Of a stretch of 64,000 bases of DNA, positions 34,839-47,379 are shown in pieces (within the stretch, counting starts at the first letter, position 1; every line of letters starts with the position of its first letter). The DNA is from Agrypnia vestita (Eukaryota; Arthropoda; Insecta; Trichoptera; Phryganeidae): positions 1-64,000 of the forward strand of contig JADDOH010002576.1 of NCBI GenBank assembly GCA_016648135.1, given 5' to 3'. The position numbers and the translations under genes are program-made. The notes under the pieces were generated by a model. That model did not search any database. It worked only from the letters and a program-made list of their open reading frames with translations, and was not told the DNA's origin.

Positions 34839-34985
34839 TTAATAAATTCGAATTTACGTTCATTTAACATCCGATTCTACCAAAAAAAAACTTACACCCA
34901 TAAACTTAAAAGACAGACAATTGTTGATAATTAACAAAGTCGAATTTAAGTTCATTAAACATTCGAATTCCACCAAGGAAAAAAA
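34800..34985. repeat. ~100-bp direct repeat pair
   Basis: Two copies contain TTGTTAACAATTAATAAATTCG / TTGATAATTAACAAAGTCG-type words, GAATTTA.GTTCATT and ATTC.ACCAA. Diverged. Confidence 0.55.
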
Positions 34986-35439
34986 TTGCATTTTAAAATT
35001 TAAAGGGGCGACCATTCATCGTGCGTAACTTGCAATAATTTGGAACCTCCGCGATATTTTTGCGTAGTATGTTTGTTCCGGGTTCTAGGGATGTTCCGAA
35101 TACTATACAATAATAATTTGACAGTATTCGCGAATACATACAATGCCTTCGGCCTTGACTATTTTCATTGTTGAAGTTGATATGATTTTAATTGGAAAGA
35201 AACAATTTCATAAAATAATATATCGTAGTTCATATTTATTAAAACATGAACAAAAAAAAACTATTTTTAAAATTTTATATGATACAAAAATATTGGTAAA
35301 ATGTGCCTTAAATTGGTTTCACTTTGAATAATTAAATCATTTTGTTAATATTCATAAACGTTCTTTTTTCACTTTTTAATTATTTTATCCATTCTGTTCT
35401 GTATTGCTCTTCATATTTGTATGCCTAGTAGTCGCATTC

Positions 35440-35840
35440 AATTAATTCGACGATTACGAACATTCGGAACATCCCAAGCATCTACAGCTCCACGTGGAGC
35501 GGCACGTAGCGATCGAGAACAAAAACCAGTTCCACCGGGTGACCGGCGTTGGGCAAGAGAAATATCGCGCCATTTAAACCGATGCAATCACATGACATTT
35601 AATGTCACGTACATAATAATACACCTCAACATTTAAAGATATGTGCTCCGGCTGCGCAATGCCATTTTCCAATTTACTCTGCAGGCCGCGCTGGACTTAT
35701 CGGCCCAGATTCCATTAAGATACAGAATTATCGGGAGTCGGGTCGGGGCGGCCGGAACCGGCCCGGAGAAAACTCTGCGTCAAATGCATTTCACCGCCGT
35801 ACTGTACTCGACAACACCAATCTTGTTCCGCACGGGTAAG
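35440..35840. promoter_or_regulatory. GC-rich island upstream of the visible exons
   Basis: CpG-rich; ends near a strong plus-strand donor-like GGGTAAGTAA at about 35834. No protein recognised on either strand. Could be a promoter, enhancer or a non-coding exon. Confidence 0.3.
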
Positions 35841-36464
35841 TAATTCAGAAAAGGAAAAAATATCTTTAATTCTCAAAGTTTGAAAAATGGTTTGATTATT
35901 TATCAAAGTTATAAATTTACATTTAATTTAAAAAACAGCGCGTTGCGCGCGGTGTACATACCCGATAGCACGCGTTGTTGCATTGCATTCTGTCCTAGCG
36001 TGAAGCGGTCATATAACTTTGTCTCTTTCTCGCATAGATCTCACTCACGCACGCATTGACGTGTATCGGTATACAACTACGGTAAACAAAGGATGTCAGC
36101 TCAACCTGCGGCCCGCCAAGCTCTCATATGCGGCCCGAAACACGGGAACCTGATTATTATCAGGAACGTGATTAAGATAAATCTGGCATTGTAAGTATTG
36201 AATATCTTGAAATACGCGCGAACAAAAAGACAAACTCCTATCATTTTAAAACCCGCGATTTCTATGGTTTGAAAACGAATTTGTTATTTCAACCATAGAA
36301 AGTTTCAACCACAGAGTAAGTTTTGTGTTTGTCATGTAATTTTTTAGCAATTTTTTTAGTGGTCCTCGTATTCCACATTCATCCATTACTGTCAGTAAAA
36401 TCTCCAGTGTTTCAGTGTGTCGAATACTTTTTTGAAATCTTTAAATATTATTCCTACTTTTTTA

Positions 36465-36520
36465 ATGCCGTTAATTTTGTCGTTTGACAGGTTTGAAATT
36501 AATAAATTCAACCAATCAGA
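36465..36520. repeat. Partial copy of the 44495-44918 foldback element
   Basis: Shares AATGCCG, TTTGACAGGTTTGAAATTA and ATAAATTCAA with the left arm of the foldback at 44495. Confidence 0.55.
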
Positions 36521-37859
36521 AAATCCAAAAACAAGGTTGAGTATCGCTGATCTATGTTAAAAAGCGCTGGATAGTTTGTTTATATTTTGTTGGTTTCAGT
36601 TATAATTTTAGCTCTACGACATAAGACATAGCTACACGACGACAAATGGACCGAGACTAAAGACATGACGTAGCCCCTTCGTCTAGCGTTATTTAAAGCT
36701 TGACATTTTAAAAATAACATGAAAATAATTTGATCCCCCGGTTTGAATTAAGGAACTGCTGATTTAAAAATGTTTAGGTGTAAAAACAATTAATAATAGC
36801 GGAATTAAATGAATTTGGCTGAGAGTTCATTGCTCCGTGCAACATAAGATAAATGACTACAGCCAACCTTATCGCCGGCCATCGCGAGAGCATTCCGCAT
36901 CCATCAACACCGATCGGCAGGCCTGTCAAATATTTTGGCAACCATTTGATCGACAAACAAATGTCAAAGAACTGATTCAACATCTATTGCCGAGGCTTGC
37001 GCATGCGCACCGACGTGCGTACATCATAGGTAAACATTCAAATAGGAAATTAAATTTGAATGAAAGATTTTCGTTGCAATGTTAAAACGCGCTCAATGCG
37101 GATTGGTCGAAAATGAAAGCAAAATTCAGAGGCCACGAGCATTTTTTCTCACAGCTTCTCTCGCATCACATTGTTTTTTTCGTATCTCTAAATAAAAATT
37201 AATTCATTATGTTCCAAATATTTAGAAAATTCATATATACATAGTTTTAAAAACACATTACCTAAATTTATTCAACAAATAAATCTTTGTTTTGGAACTG
37301 CTTTAGAAAAAAAGGCGCACATTTGTGAGATTATTTTTTTAATAAAAATACAAAATATTTTGATATCGGATTTCTTTCAATTTCTATATAATAGAAACGG
37401 GTCCTTTGAGCACTTTCTATATGGCTGACAAGTTTAGACATCGATAAATTAATAAGAATGATACTAAAAATATATGATTCCGTTGTCTTGATTTCGGATA
37501 TTTAGTCTCGACACGGCATATTTATTTGACAACAAATATTCGTAGAAATTCGAAGAGATATAATGAACAATACAATTTTACTTATCTAGTACTTTGATAC
37601 AATTTTCACACTACGTTACATTACATTCTTAATAAATTAGCGTTATTGCAAAAATGTAAACATTTCATTCGGCGCCCTGTCCGCTACACTGGTTCACACG
37701 TAAGTAATTATACGGGGCTATCTCGGATCTACGCTTCTGACAATCTTACACGTCACCCTCCATCATTACGTTCACAAGGCCAACGACACAGCGCTAGAAA
37801 TGTATTTAAAAAATAATAATGTATACCTATTTATAAAATCGCTATGTCTATCGATAGTA

Positions 37860-38060
37860 TTATTGTACAATACGCATTGGGAAGGGGCGGGGGAGGAGAG
37901 GCGTGCGGAGGGAACCGTGAAACGAGTCGCGCGAGATGCAGCAAGACGAGGTGCGGTGTGTTCATTCATGGGATTAAAATCAAGGTGCATGTGTGCAGGC
38001 GCGCAATCTGCGAGGCGTTTCAAATCGCGCTTGAGTTGGCTCGGTAGTTGTTAGTCGCCA
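37860..38060. promoter_or_regulatory. GC-rich island
   Basis: Contains GGGGCGGGGGAGG and many CpGs. Short open stretches on both strands are not protein-like. Candidate promoter or enhancer. Confidence 0.3.
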
Positions 38061-38824
38061 GATTATTCATTATTCACTGACACATTGTATAAAACGTTTC
38101 CCATTATTTTTTCACCCACAGCCCAGACCACAGCGCATCCGATAGCTAACTACACAAGTATCGTAATAAGATTGCAGAGACTATTTCTTTTTAAATTAAA
38201 AGTGTCACTAAACTTCAAATTAAAACCTTCATTTGAAGATTGACTTCTCATGAGTTGATTTATTTTTTACTTGATCGTCTAAAATATATTTATCAGTTAG
38301 ATTAATCCGCAGTATTTATTCTCTCTGACGGGAGACGACGGCGGGAAGGGTGTCAGTAATTTAACAAATTATTTCTTAAATTTGGCATTCATACACCGAA
38401 GAAAAAGAATATCCCTAGGCGGCTTAGTCAAATAAAGTGTAAAGGCAATATTCTTATAAAACGGTGAACACATCAATTTGTAGAGACTTTGTTAATGATA
38501 ATAAAATAAAATCTGTAAATGAGAATCGGCAACTATTTCAGATGAATAATCCGAAATAAAGGAGAAAAAAATCTATAGAAAATTAGTAACAGATATGCTT
38601 GTTCAAAATTATTAACCAACTCGTAAGCTCTTGTACGCTTGATTTTGAACTCAATACGACGACAGAATGAATAAATCTTTCAACATTTTAATGCTTAATT
38701 ATAAGTATGGTATTTTTAATGTTTGCTGTTTATTTAAGTAGTGGAATAATTGATTAAGCCATTCTGTATTTAATTTTGTTAATTTTATATTTCTATCTAT
38801 AAATGTAGTGCGTTACATAAACAG

Positions 38825-38918
38825 TAGGTATTGTATTTACGTATATATATAAATATTTCACGGAACAATGTTAGGTATTGTATTTACGTATATATATAAA
38901 TATTTCACGGAACAATGT
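38825..38918. repeat. 47-bp tandem duplication
   Basis: Two virtually identical copies of a unit with GTATTGTATTTACG and TTTCACGGAACAATGT. Confidence 0.9.
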
Positions 38919-39170
38919 AAAAGCACGTTAGGGAATTAATGAATAAAATAAATAAATAAAAATACAATATTATTAATTGATACGGTAAATGCTTATTATC
39001 ATTTACGCTGCATTAAACTTTTCCGTACAACTGTATGCGATTTAATGCATATCGTTGGTTATTTGGTCACTCCTAGAATTTCGATATGATGGGTCAGGAT
39101 AATCAATATATCAACAATATCATTGACTTCATTATAGTCTTTTTATTTGGCGGAAATTTTGCTGTAGCTT

Positions 39171-39296
39171 GTATTGTAGTAACTTAGAATATAATTTGAT
39201 TTGGTTTTTTATAACAGGATTTTTAAGGTAAGCGTATTGTAGTAACTTAGAATATAATTTGATTTGGTTTTTTATAACAGGATTTTTAAGGTAAGC
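39171..39296. repeat. 63-bp tandem duplication with splice-site-like ends
   Basis: Two virtually identical 63-bp units. Each contains TTTTTTATAACAG, GATTTTTAAG and GTAAGC, that is an acceptor-like and a donor-like site around 10 nt. Confidence 0.9.
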
Positions 39297-39469
39297 TGAC
39301 GTTAGGCAATCAGTTCCTCTCATTACCAGGTGTAATTAATTACACCTGATGAGACTACACTGCTCCTCTCAAAAATATTGTAGCGATAAAATGAGTCAAC
39401 TTTAATGGAAAGTGGGACAGTTAAAAAAGCTTTTAAAAGTTACAATAAAAAGCTTCAATCTCAACGGCA

Positions 39470-39800
39470 CGGCAATCTTCCGCTGGCAGTAGCTTTTATT
39501 GGGCTTCCTCGACAGCGAGTGCGCCCCCATTACGCGCGCCGCACGCCGCCACGTTTACGTAAACAAAGCGAAACGGTAAAAGTGCGGTGGGCCCGCCAAC
39601 TGGGTCAACGATCAACCTTTTTCGGGGCAGCAATAAACAATTACCACACCGGCCGGTCATTATTGTCCGACTTATTTTTGGACATCCCTAATGTCTCGCT
39701 GCACGGTTACCCGTTCTCGCGTGCTCTCCGAGCGTTACGTTCGGTTCCCGGAGAACTGCACCGCGTCGCGAGCTACGCCCGGAGGCTCGGGTGTATGCAA
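39470..39800. promoter_or_regulatory. GC-rich island
   Basis: A 136-codon plus-strand open frame (39405-39815) spans it, but the product is Arg-rich and resembles nothing known, so high GC is the simpler explanation. Candidate regulatory island. Confidence 0.3.
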
Positions 39801-39999
39801 CTATATGCAAATTGAGACTAACCTACATGTGGTATATTATCACTAGAAAAATACTATTTTCATTCAATTTATTCTCTCCGACGACCCGACTTGTCGCGAA
39901 AAGTACAATAACCCTCGCCAACGACCGATTTGAGATAAGAGGTTTCATGTAGACGATAAAAAACTTACGAGTTTTACTTCGCCCTCCCCAAAAAATCAA

Positions 40000-41360
40000 T
40001 TTCATTAAAATACATTAGGAAGTACCTATGTTAAAAATATAAAATTTTGTAACAATGAATAAATGGAAAGAAAGCAAAGTTTCAAAGATTTTCCTTGATT
40101 AATTTATATTCTCTGCACATAATATAAGTGTTATTGCTATCTTCAAAGAAGACAAAACTAGGAATAAAACTGATAAGTATGTAGTAGTAAAAACATCTGA
40201 AATAGATATGGGACAGAGAGAGACATGCATCGTACGTTGCCCCTAAACTATATGACCAACTGCCAAAAAGTAGCAAAAAAGCAAAGGTAAACTTGTATAA
40301 AAATTATATAGGTTCTAAAATGGCTAAGAGGCCGATAATAAGAAAATTACCTCAAAGCTTTTTTATTCTATGGCTCAAATTTGATCAATTTCTCTTTATT
40401 TTATTCTATTTAATATAATAATAGGGCAGTAAAAAATGCGGGTATAAAACAAATTCATGGTTATTTGAAATGTGTAAAATTAACATAGTTTAAATATAGT
40501 CTTTATACATGGAAAATAAATTATCGTTCCAAAACCGTAGTTTCCGGCGTTGTGAATAATTAAAGAAATGCAATTAATTAGGTGGTTAATATTTCTGCCT
40601 GCATTATTTTTTCGTAGAACTTGAGAATTATCTGTCAAAAAAGCTAACTACCTCACAAATACATATAAAACTTCATAGCTGTGTATTTTTAATAATTTTA
40701 AAAGCATACTAAAACACGAGGTTTATTTCGAAGTCAGTTTTCGCGTAGGTACTTATTTTACTGCGGATCATTAAATTTAGCTGATGATAATATACGACCA
40801 GTGTGACATAACGAGTTAGCATTATTTCGAGGTCATGAGAATTAATGAAAAATGCAACGAGCGCATTAACTGCACGTCAACACAACCAGCGGCGCCAACC
40901 AGTCAAACGGGCGATAAGAGCCGCACATTTCTTATTGATAAAAGCTGATCGAACTGTTTATGGTTGTCATAAAAAACACATCGGCGGCATAGTGTGCGAT
41001 TTATTCCGTGTGTAGGAAATCGCAACGCGTAGCGCTTGAGAAGGGTGTTTACCATATACGAATATTTTTACAAAGAGCACAACGCCACGGTCATCATTGT
41101 TTAGGATAGTCGCTTCACTAGTTTATCTGCGCAACTTTCTTTCACCAGCAACATCAATAATTATATTATAATACATGCAAAATAAAAACGAGGAAGTACA
41201 AGTAGTACTCTCATGGTGTTACTCTCGTGTAATGAATAAACATATCGCGTGTGCGTATTTTATATACAAAGTTCATCGGGAAAGAAGCAATTAAATAAAA
41301 TATTTATTTTAAATATAAATTATTTTAATATCGGTTAAATAGCATTTTACTATATATTAC
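40000..41360. other. AT-rich stretch, nothing recognised
   Basis: No gene or clear repeat seen; a modestly GC-rich patch lies near 40860-41050. Confidence 0.5.
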
Positions 41361-41363
41361 TTA

Positions 41364-41404
41364 TAGAACCCACCACCACACTATTTATGTGGTGGTGGGT
41401 TCTA
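41364..41404. repeat. Perfect 17-bp inverted repeat hairpin
   Basis: TAGAACCCACCACCACA and its exact reverse complement surround a 7-nt loop (CTATTTA). Confidence 0.85.
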
Positions 41405-41494
41405 ACTAGGTGTATATTATTTTTTAAATTGTAATGTGGGTTCAGTGTGCATACTGAATTCACGAAGAACTTCGTTACCCGATCAACCCACTAA

Positions 41495-41633
41495 GAGCCG
41501 GTTGTATCAACTTGGTTTATAGCAATCATTTGTGCAAAGCGTAGATTATTGCGTTTTCCATCAATGAACCCGTTTTCGAAAAAATTTAGCTTTAAACGAG
41601 CTAAACTATAAACAAAGTAGATACAACCGGCTC
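41495..41633. mobile_element. PIF/Harbinger-type MITE, copy 2
   Basis: 139 bp with ends GAGCCGGTTGTATC on both sides (right reversed) and a TAA duplication on each flank (41492-41494, 41634-41636). The ends resemble those of the element at 4198-4325. Confidence 0.82.
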
Positions 41634-41974
41634 TAAGCATGAAAGGACGGACATATATTAATTATCGACCATGTGCATTTCTAAAAAGTATCAAAATGCA
41701 AGATTGGCGTTAATGGGTATTGAATAAAATATGTATTCATCTCCAATACTACCTTCTTAAATTAAAAAAAAGGGCGGTCATGCGGAACCTACTGTTTGTT
41801 TTGTGATACAGGTCGATAAGTTGTAATATTTTGATGCACGATTTAGTTACCTGTATCTCTGTATGGTATTGCAGCATTACATAGTAAATATTCCTATGGT
41901 TGTGGTGTGTTGTGATATTTACATGCTAGTGCTAGTGTTGTACATTTGATTGTGGTGATAGACCAACATTTTAC

Positions 41975-42117
41975 AGAAAATAATTCAGAAATATTGAAAA
42001 AAAAACCTCGGTGACGTCGCTTATATCCGTAACTGTCGACATTTCACTCAAAGTGTAAAAATATTTTCTATTCAAAATTGAATGAAGAAGTTTTCGCTAC
42101 TAGTTACGAGACACGCA
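41975..42117. repeat. Foldback MITE family F, partial copy
   Basis: Carries the inner TTCAGAAATATTGAAAA region and the right end TTCGCTACTAGTTACGAGAC. Confidence 0.5.
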
Positions 42118-42419
42118 TACAACATAGGGCGACCTAGTACAAAAATAATTTTAAAAAAAGTATCTTCCCATGACTGACCTGAATCTTCCGTCGCCATATT
42201 AATTTATTAGTAACCGACAAACCCTAAGACCATCAAAATACTCATTTTAGTGGCTCTAAATCAGAAACAGTTGACGTTTTACGTAGATCATAAACCATAA
42301 TATTTTCATGCCGATTTCTAGCTTTAACGAGTTGACTATGAACTCAATATTAAAATAGCATTTGAAAAGTTAGTGTTGTGAAAGAAAATTACGAGCGATT
42401 ATTGATTGTTATGACATGT

Positions 42420-42770
42420 GTGTTTACCGTGAGGACTGCACGCGAGCCCCCTCTGTCGGGCGCAGATACGCGGACCAATTGGCTCGGAGCAATGTGCCGT
42501 CTCGCTCATCTCCTTACGTTAACGCTAGAACGATCGGAAGAGCGATTGTTCCAAACAAATTGGCTTGCATGTCGGTTTGAATACGGCTCTAATGGACGGG
42601 TGAGGATTAGGAATCAATTTTCCGATGCATACAGCTAATAATAATATTGTTATGTGTATTGCGAGAGTGAAGAAAATCAAAACAAAGATCGAGTATATAC
42701 AAGACAGCCGCACGACCCGCTACGCCACGAGATGCGGAGTGACGGACAGTGAAGGCGTCCCTCGAACAAT
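42420..42770. promoter_or_regulatory. GC-richer island
   Basis: Raised GC and CpG compared with its flanks; open frames on both strands are not recognised. Confidence 0.25.
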
Positions 42771-42795
42771 AAATAAATGAGCACCGATCAATTAG

Positions 42796-42965
42796 TGATG
42801 GTCAAAACCGTTATTTGAGATTTGTAATTGATTGTATCGATGATCGGCATCAGAGATTTAACTGTTGTTTATTTAACGTATCGATGGTTGCCCTCTAATT
42901 GCGAAAAACAGTTACCAGTCACCGATACAACCAGATATCTCAAATAATGGTTATACTCACGGTAA
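42796..42965. repeat. hAT-like MITE fragment
   Basis: TTAGTGATGGTCAAAACCG at the left resembles the TAGTGATGG-type hAT ends and the element at 51207; GTTATTTGAGAT on the left and ATCTCAAATAATGG on the right are inverted. Confidence 0.4.
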
Positions 42966-43009
42966 ACATGATAGTTTTGCTTATCACTAGCACCAATGAA
43001 ATCAAAATG

Positions 43010-43093
43010 TTTCGGATGAGTTGGAGGGCAAGACTGGAAAAAGTTCAGAATAAGTACATCAGGGGAAGTTTCAAAGTGGGAAGAAGCACTTAA
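43010..43093 (+). pseudogene. Short LINE reverse-transcriptase fragment
   Basis: Reads WRARLEKVQNKYIRGSFKVG, like the LEKVQ..YIR segment of LINE endonuclease/RT proteins. Very short. A (AAT)n run and a TATAGCGCCATTTTC / GGCGCTTTACA-type repeat (43120-43205) follow. Confidence 0.4.
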
Positions 43094-44494
43094 TAATGGG
43101 ACTTTTGATCACAATAATGTAATAATAATAATAATAATAAAAATGGACAATTTCTATAGCGCCATTTTCGTAAAAAAATCACCTCAAGGGCGCTTTACAC
43201 TAACATCGTTTAGTCCTACACTAGTATGTAATTTGATGGAAAGGATTTTACAAAAGGGTGCGTTTTAAGTCTTTTTTTAACGTAAACGTGATGTTACCTG
43301 ATATTTATTATTTTTTAATTAATAAAATGAATTTATTGTTTCTAGCTTGATTTCAGCATCCAATTCATTAGACAATTTAATTTTTATAAATGAATAATGA
43401 AACTGGGTAGTTGTTTTCAATAATGGTATGTTTATATTATCTTTACTTCTGTCTAATGGATTTTGTGAGTAAAATAATCTTTGTAGATGCGGTAAGATGT
43501 TTTTTAATAAAGTACACTAACAGTTGAAACATTGAAGTCAGGAAAAGGTTGTGTAGTGGAGATAATCAAAACCTTTTTTCAATATGATTTAGTAATTATT
43601 TTCTTAAATTTACATATATAGGTATATTAGTTGGACTGCACTTATGCGCTGCACCTCACCCGATTATTCCAATTGCAAAAGTGACTGCAAATTTGTTTAT
43701 TTATACCTATTTATAGGTACGCCTCGGAGATTTGTCATTAATATATCAGCTATCAGCGTTCTTTCTTTGCGATTTGAAATTTTGTTCTTAGTTACATTAA
43801 GGTTCAATAGCCACACAATTATATAGAATATAAAACATGTTGTTCATTTTTATAATGAGAAACACTAATTTAATAAATGGTTTTAGTTTTCAGCTTTTTC
43901 AGAAGTCCAAAAATTTTATCAGGGACCTATAGAAATAAAATGAATTGAGAAAATATGGAATTTGCAGTATTGGAAATATGGATACCATGTATCAACAAAG
44001 CGATATGCTTAATGTGTAAACAATTATTTTCTGTAGTTTAAGTTTACTGTCACCAACAAGGACAAATCTTTTGAGAACCTGATATTTATTTAGATCAAAA
44101 CAAACATTTTACGATGTGATAAAACACGCGCGTGTTTACAAAAAAGTGAACAAACTGAGGGGAATGTGAAACTACACCTGTTGGTTGAATACTTCACACG
44201 TGATTGCCCACGTGTACCCGGCTTTCCGAACGGGACGAGCTTCTCTCGATTCGTTTCAAAACTGGAGAATCCCAAGAAATTAGTATACAGACACAGCTGC
44301 CTTTTATTTTGATATTATCGCTCATTGAAAAGTAAAGTGACACAATACGAAATTATGTACATCCAACGTGGACTTAAATACTACGCGTTGTGCAAAAACC
44401 CTCACCTGATCCACTGATTTTAAGATAATTTTTTCTTGATTTTGTATATACATCATTTTATGAAATTCAAAATGCTCGTACTGAAAAATACAGT

Positions 44495-44918
44495 CGTATT
44501 CTGAAATAAGCAATACTGCTATTTCCGTATCTTGACAGTTATCGTATAACATTGTAATGCCGCCAATTTTGAATTTTTAAGTTTGACGGGTTTGAAATTA
44601 ATAAATTCAAAATCAGTTACAAATCTCATTATTCATCTTCTGGTTTGTATATTTCGGGTATTATGCCGGCATAATACTCCAAAAGACACAAACCAGAAGA
44701 TTCTGAATGACCGTGAAAAACTTATAATAATCTCATTATTCATAATTGTGAATAACTTAACGTTTGTTTACGTTTTAGAACTTTCTGATTGATTGAATCA
44801 ATATGATCACATCAATATCAAACCTGTCAAACTTAAAACGTCAAAATTGGCGGCATTACAATGTTATACAATAACTATCAAGATACAGAAATAACAATAA
44901 TGCTTATTTCAGAATACG
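44495..44918. mobile_element. 424-bp foldback element with ~107-bp arms
   Basis: Arms 44495-44602 and 44812-44918 are inverted (CGTATTCTGAAATAAGCA, GTATCTTGA.AGTTAT, AACATTGTAATGCCGCCAAT, TTTGAC.GGTTTGA). Inside sits another palindrome (44635-44701) related to the Penelope terminal repeat at 15615-16310. Confidence 0.8.
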
Positions 44919-45489
44919 GCCGATAGACGTAATAATATATAATGGCACTTAACTTTGAAAGACGCGAAATACTAACATGATTGATGGGGTTACTAAAGGT
45001 AATCTCTGTTTTTACGTGATTTTTGTCGTTTCACAAAATATTATACAATGCCGGTTGTGCATAATAATGTGTACACAATACATATATAAGTCTAAATTAT
45101 GTCAATGCATTTCATTATATTCTTACACATTTTCGGAAGAAATCAAAGTAGGGCATGGATTTACATATTCAAATTATTTTGTTTGTAATGAATTGCTTCC
45201 AAGTCACGACCAAAGCAAAGATTTTTTCGAAAATGTGTTGTTTTATTGGTGGAATACGCAAAAAAAATTAACTACATATTACTATCCCTACCAAAAACCG
45301 TCCCTAAAAAGTTGTTAAGCATTTTTATTTTTTATTTAATTAATAATATATATATTATTTTATTACGATGCTAGAAATGTTTACAATTCAATTTTTTTGT
45401 ATGTATATATCTCACCAAAAACAATTATGATTCTTGCGTGTGGTATGAGAGGGAAGAAAAAATACACAGGCAATATAAAGAAATATAAA

Positions 45490-45610
45490 TCTTCTTCTTC
45501 CTTGCACTGTCCCAACTCATTGCCTAGTAAGGCTGTTGGGGTCGGCTCTTCTCGTTCTCAGGCTAAGTTTTCTTCGATTCTGGGTATCGCTTTCATCCAG
45601 GCTGTTTCTC
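45490..45610. repeat. Probable dispersed-repeat fragment
   Basis: Contains TTGGGGTCGGCTCTTCTCG, a word I associate with common insect interspersed repeats; no other copy in the window. Low certainty. Confidence 0.3.
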
Positions 45611-46227
45611 TGTAAGATTTTTATGAGCGATGAGTCACCCAAGAGTTCTTTGGTCTATTTAATTCGAGGGCAACGCAACCACAAATAGTTCATACGACAA
45701 TTGTTCAAACACGTTGCAATATTTAGAAGGAATGCATTGATTTACGTATCTGAAATGTTACGAATACATGTACTCCACATCTATAAAATTTTATGCCTTC
45801 AAAATTTAGAACTAAGCTCAACCTTTAAGAACTAAACTTAACTTTTAAAAACTTGTTTCTTTTTTGCAGACGTCATATGCGAAGTTACAAAAATTAAAAT
45901 TAAAATATTTAGTAAAGTTTTAGGGTCCTAGCATTGAAATTATCCTGTGGAGGTCCAGAGGCTATTTTTTGCGATTGCGATAATCATTAATAATTATGAA
46001 CCCTCGGTTTTCATTTGATAGCAATGACAAAAAGTATCCGATTTTTTTTAAATTAAAATTTAAAATATTATCTATCTTCTGTATACGTTTTATAAGGATG
46101 TCCACCGAATACACTGAATGAACGATTTGTCACTGCCAAATCCAACATATTGTCGTTTTGACTGCCGATTTCATACTCAGGTCAAGTAGTCTCGCATCAC
46201 TCATGCGTATTATACACCAACTTATCA

Positions 46228-46551
46228 ATGTATTCGAAGCGCATTCTCGTACGGCAACGATTCTACCCACCGATCATTAGAAAAACCACTGCGATCAAGG
46301 AGCGCACACACTTCTGCATCGACCTCAGCCTTATTCTGGGTGTCGTGGTAGTGAAGTATATTGTTGTATATAATGCGCTAACCATTGTTGTGTTACGTGA
46401 GCTACGATTTAATTTGAAATCCGGAAAGGCTGCAGGAATCAACTCACCACAGATAGATTTCTATATATGTAGGGCTGTGAAACGAAAAAGAAGGGGATGG
46501 ACCCCTTCAAATTATATTCTCGGGGGTGAACTACGCGAGTTTAATACGTAA
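46228..46551 (+). other. Unrecognised open frame
   Basis: A 107-codon frame without recognisable domain. LKSGKAAGIN inside resembles the reverse-transcriptase finger motif (K.GKA.G.D), so a decayed LINE fragment is possible, but the surrounding residues do not support it. Confidence 0.25.
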
Positions 46552-47029
46552 TATTTCTCAATCGTGGGTGGTGGTGTTTACGTGATTAAGGAAGACATAC
46601 GACGCAAGTATTGTATCGGGAGTAAAAGACAACCATGAAAGATCTGGTGCATGCACGTAAATCGGAAAGACAGTACAAATATGGACGGGGTAAGAATTTT
46701 GTGCCAGGTCTGAACAGTGTTCTATACTTACTAATCATTAAAAAATTTAATTACTTAAAAATACGTAAACTTCTTACAATAAAGTAAATTAATTTATTGA
46801 CAAACATACCTACCGTTTAGTATCCAACTATTCCAACAAGTTAATAAGACGTGATTGTTCGTCTAGTCATTAAAGATCGGTTGTTTGATCAGTAGTTACA
46901 GAAAAAGTTAAAAAGATTAAATTAGATTTTTGCATTTACAATGCCCCCAATCAAAAATTCCCATTAAATGAAATCTGTGCCTTTTTTCGTAAAACTATTC
47001 TTTACTACTAAAAAAACGGTATTAGGCCA

Positions 47030-47165
47030 GTGATCACGGGTTCGAGCCTCATTCCAGAAAACCAGCAAGTTAGCCCTATTTTCATAGCACGAGCATTTCG
47101 CTTAGTTTGAAATCTTAATATTGATGTGACACGTATTCTATATATGCATATCTATTTTTATAATA
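47030..47165 (+). repeat. SINE family A, copy 3
   Basis: Has a box-B-like ACGGGTTCGAGCCTC, then ATAGCACGAGCATTTCGC, TTAGTTTGAAATCTTAATAT and TGACACGTATTC, matching the body of the copy at 22630-22804. The A-box half of the head is lost. Confidence 0.75.
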
Positions 47166-47379
47166 TAAAAAGAAATAAGTAGACATTCTTTTTATTAAAA
47201 AAGAATATCTACTGCGCAGATTTCATCTACAAATGATACAAATAGGTATGATGTAGCATTTTGTAATAAATATGTATTGCGTGGCGCTAAATCTTGAGAA
47301 CGAACGTACCTACGAGGAGAGAATGAAGATTTGGTCATACAAGCGTAAGAAAATGTTAAGACATTTTGGAAATGTGCCC

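Noticed and set aside
39405..39815. 136-codon plus-strand protein
   Set aside because: Composition is Arg-rich and unlike any family; the frame coincides with a GC-rich island where long open frames arise by chance.
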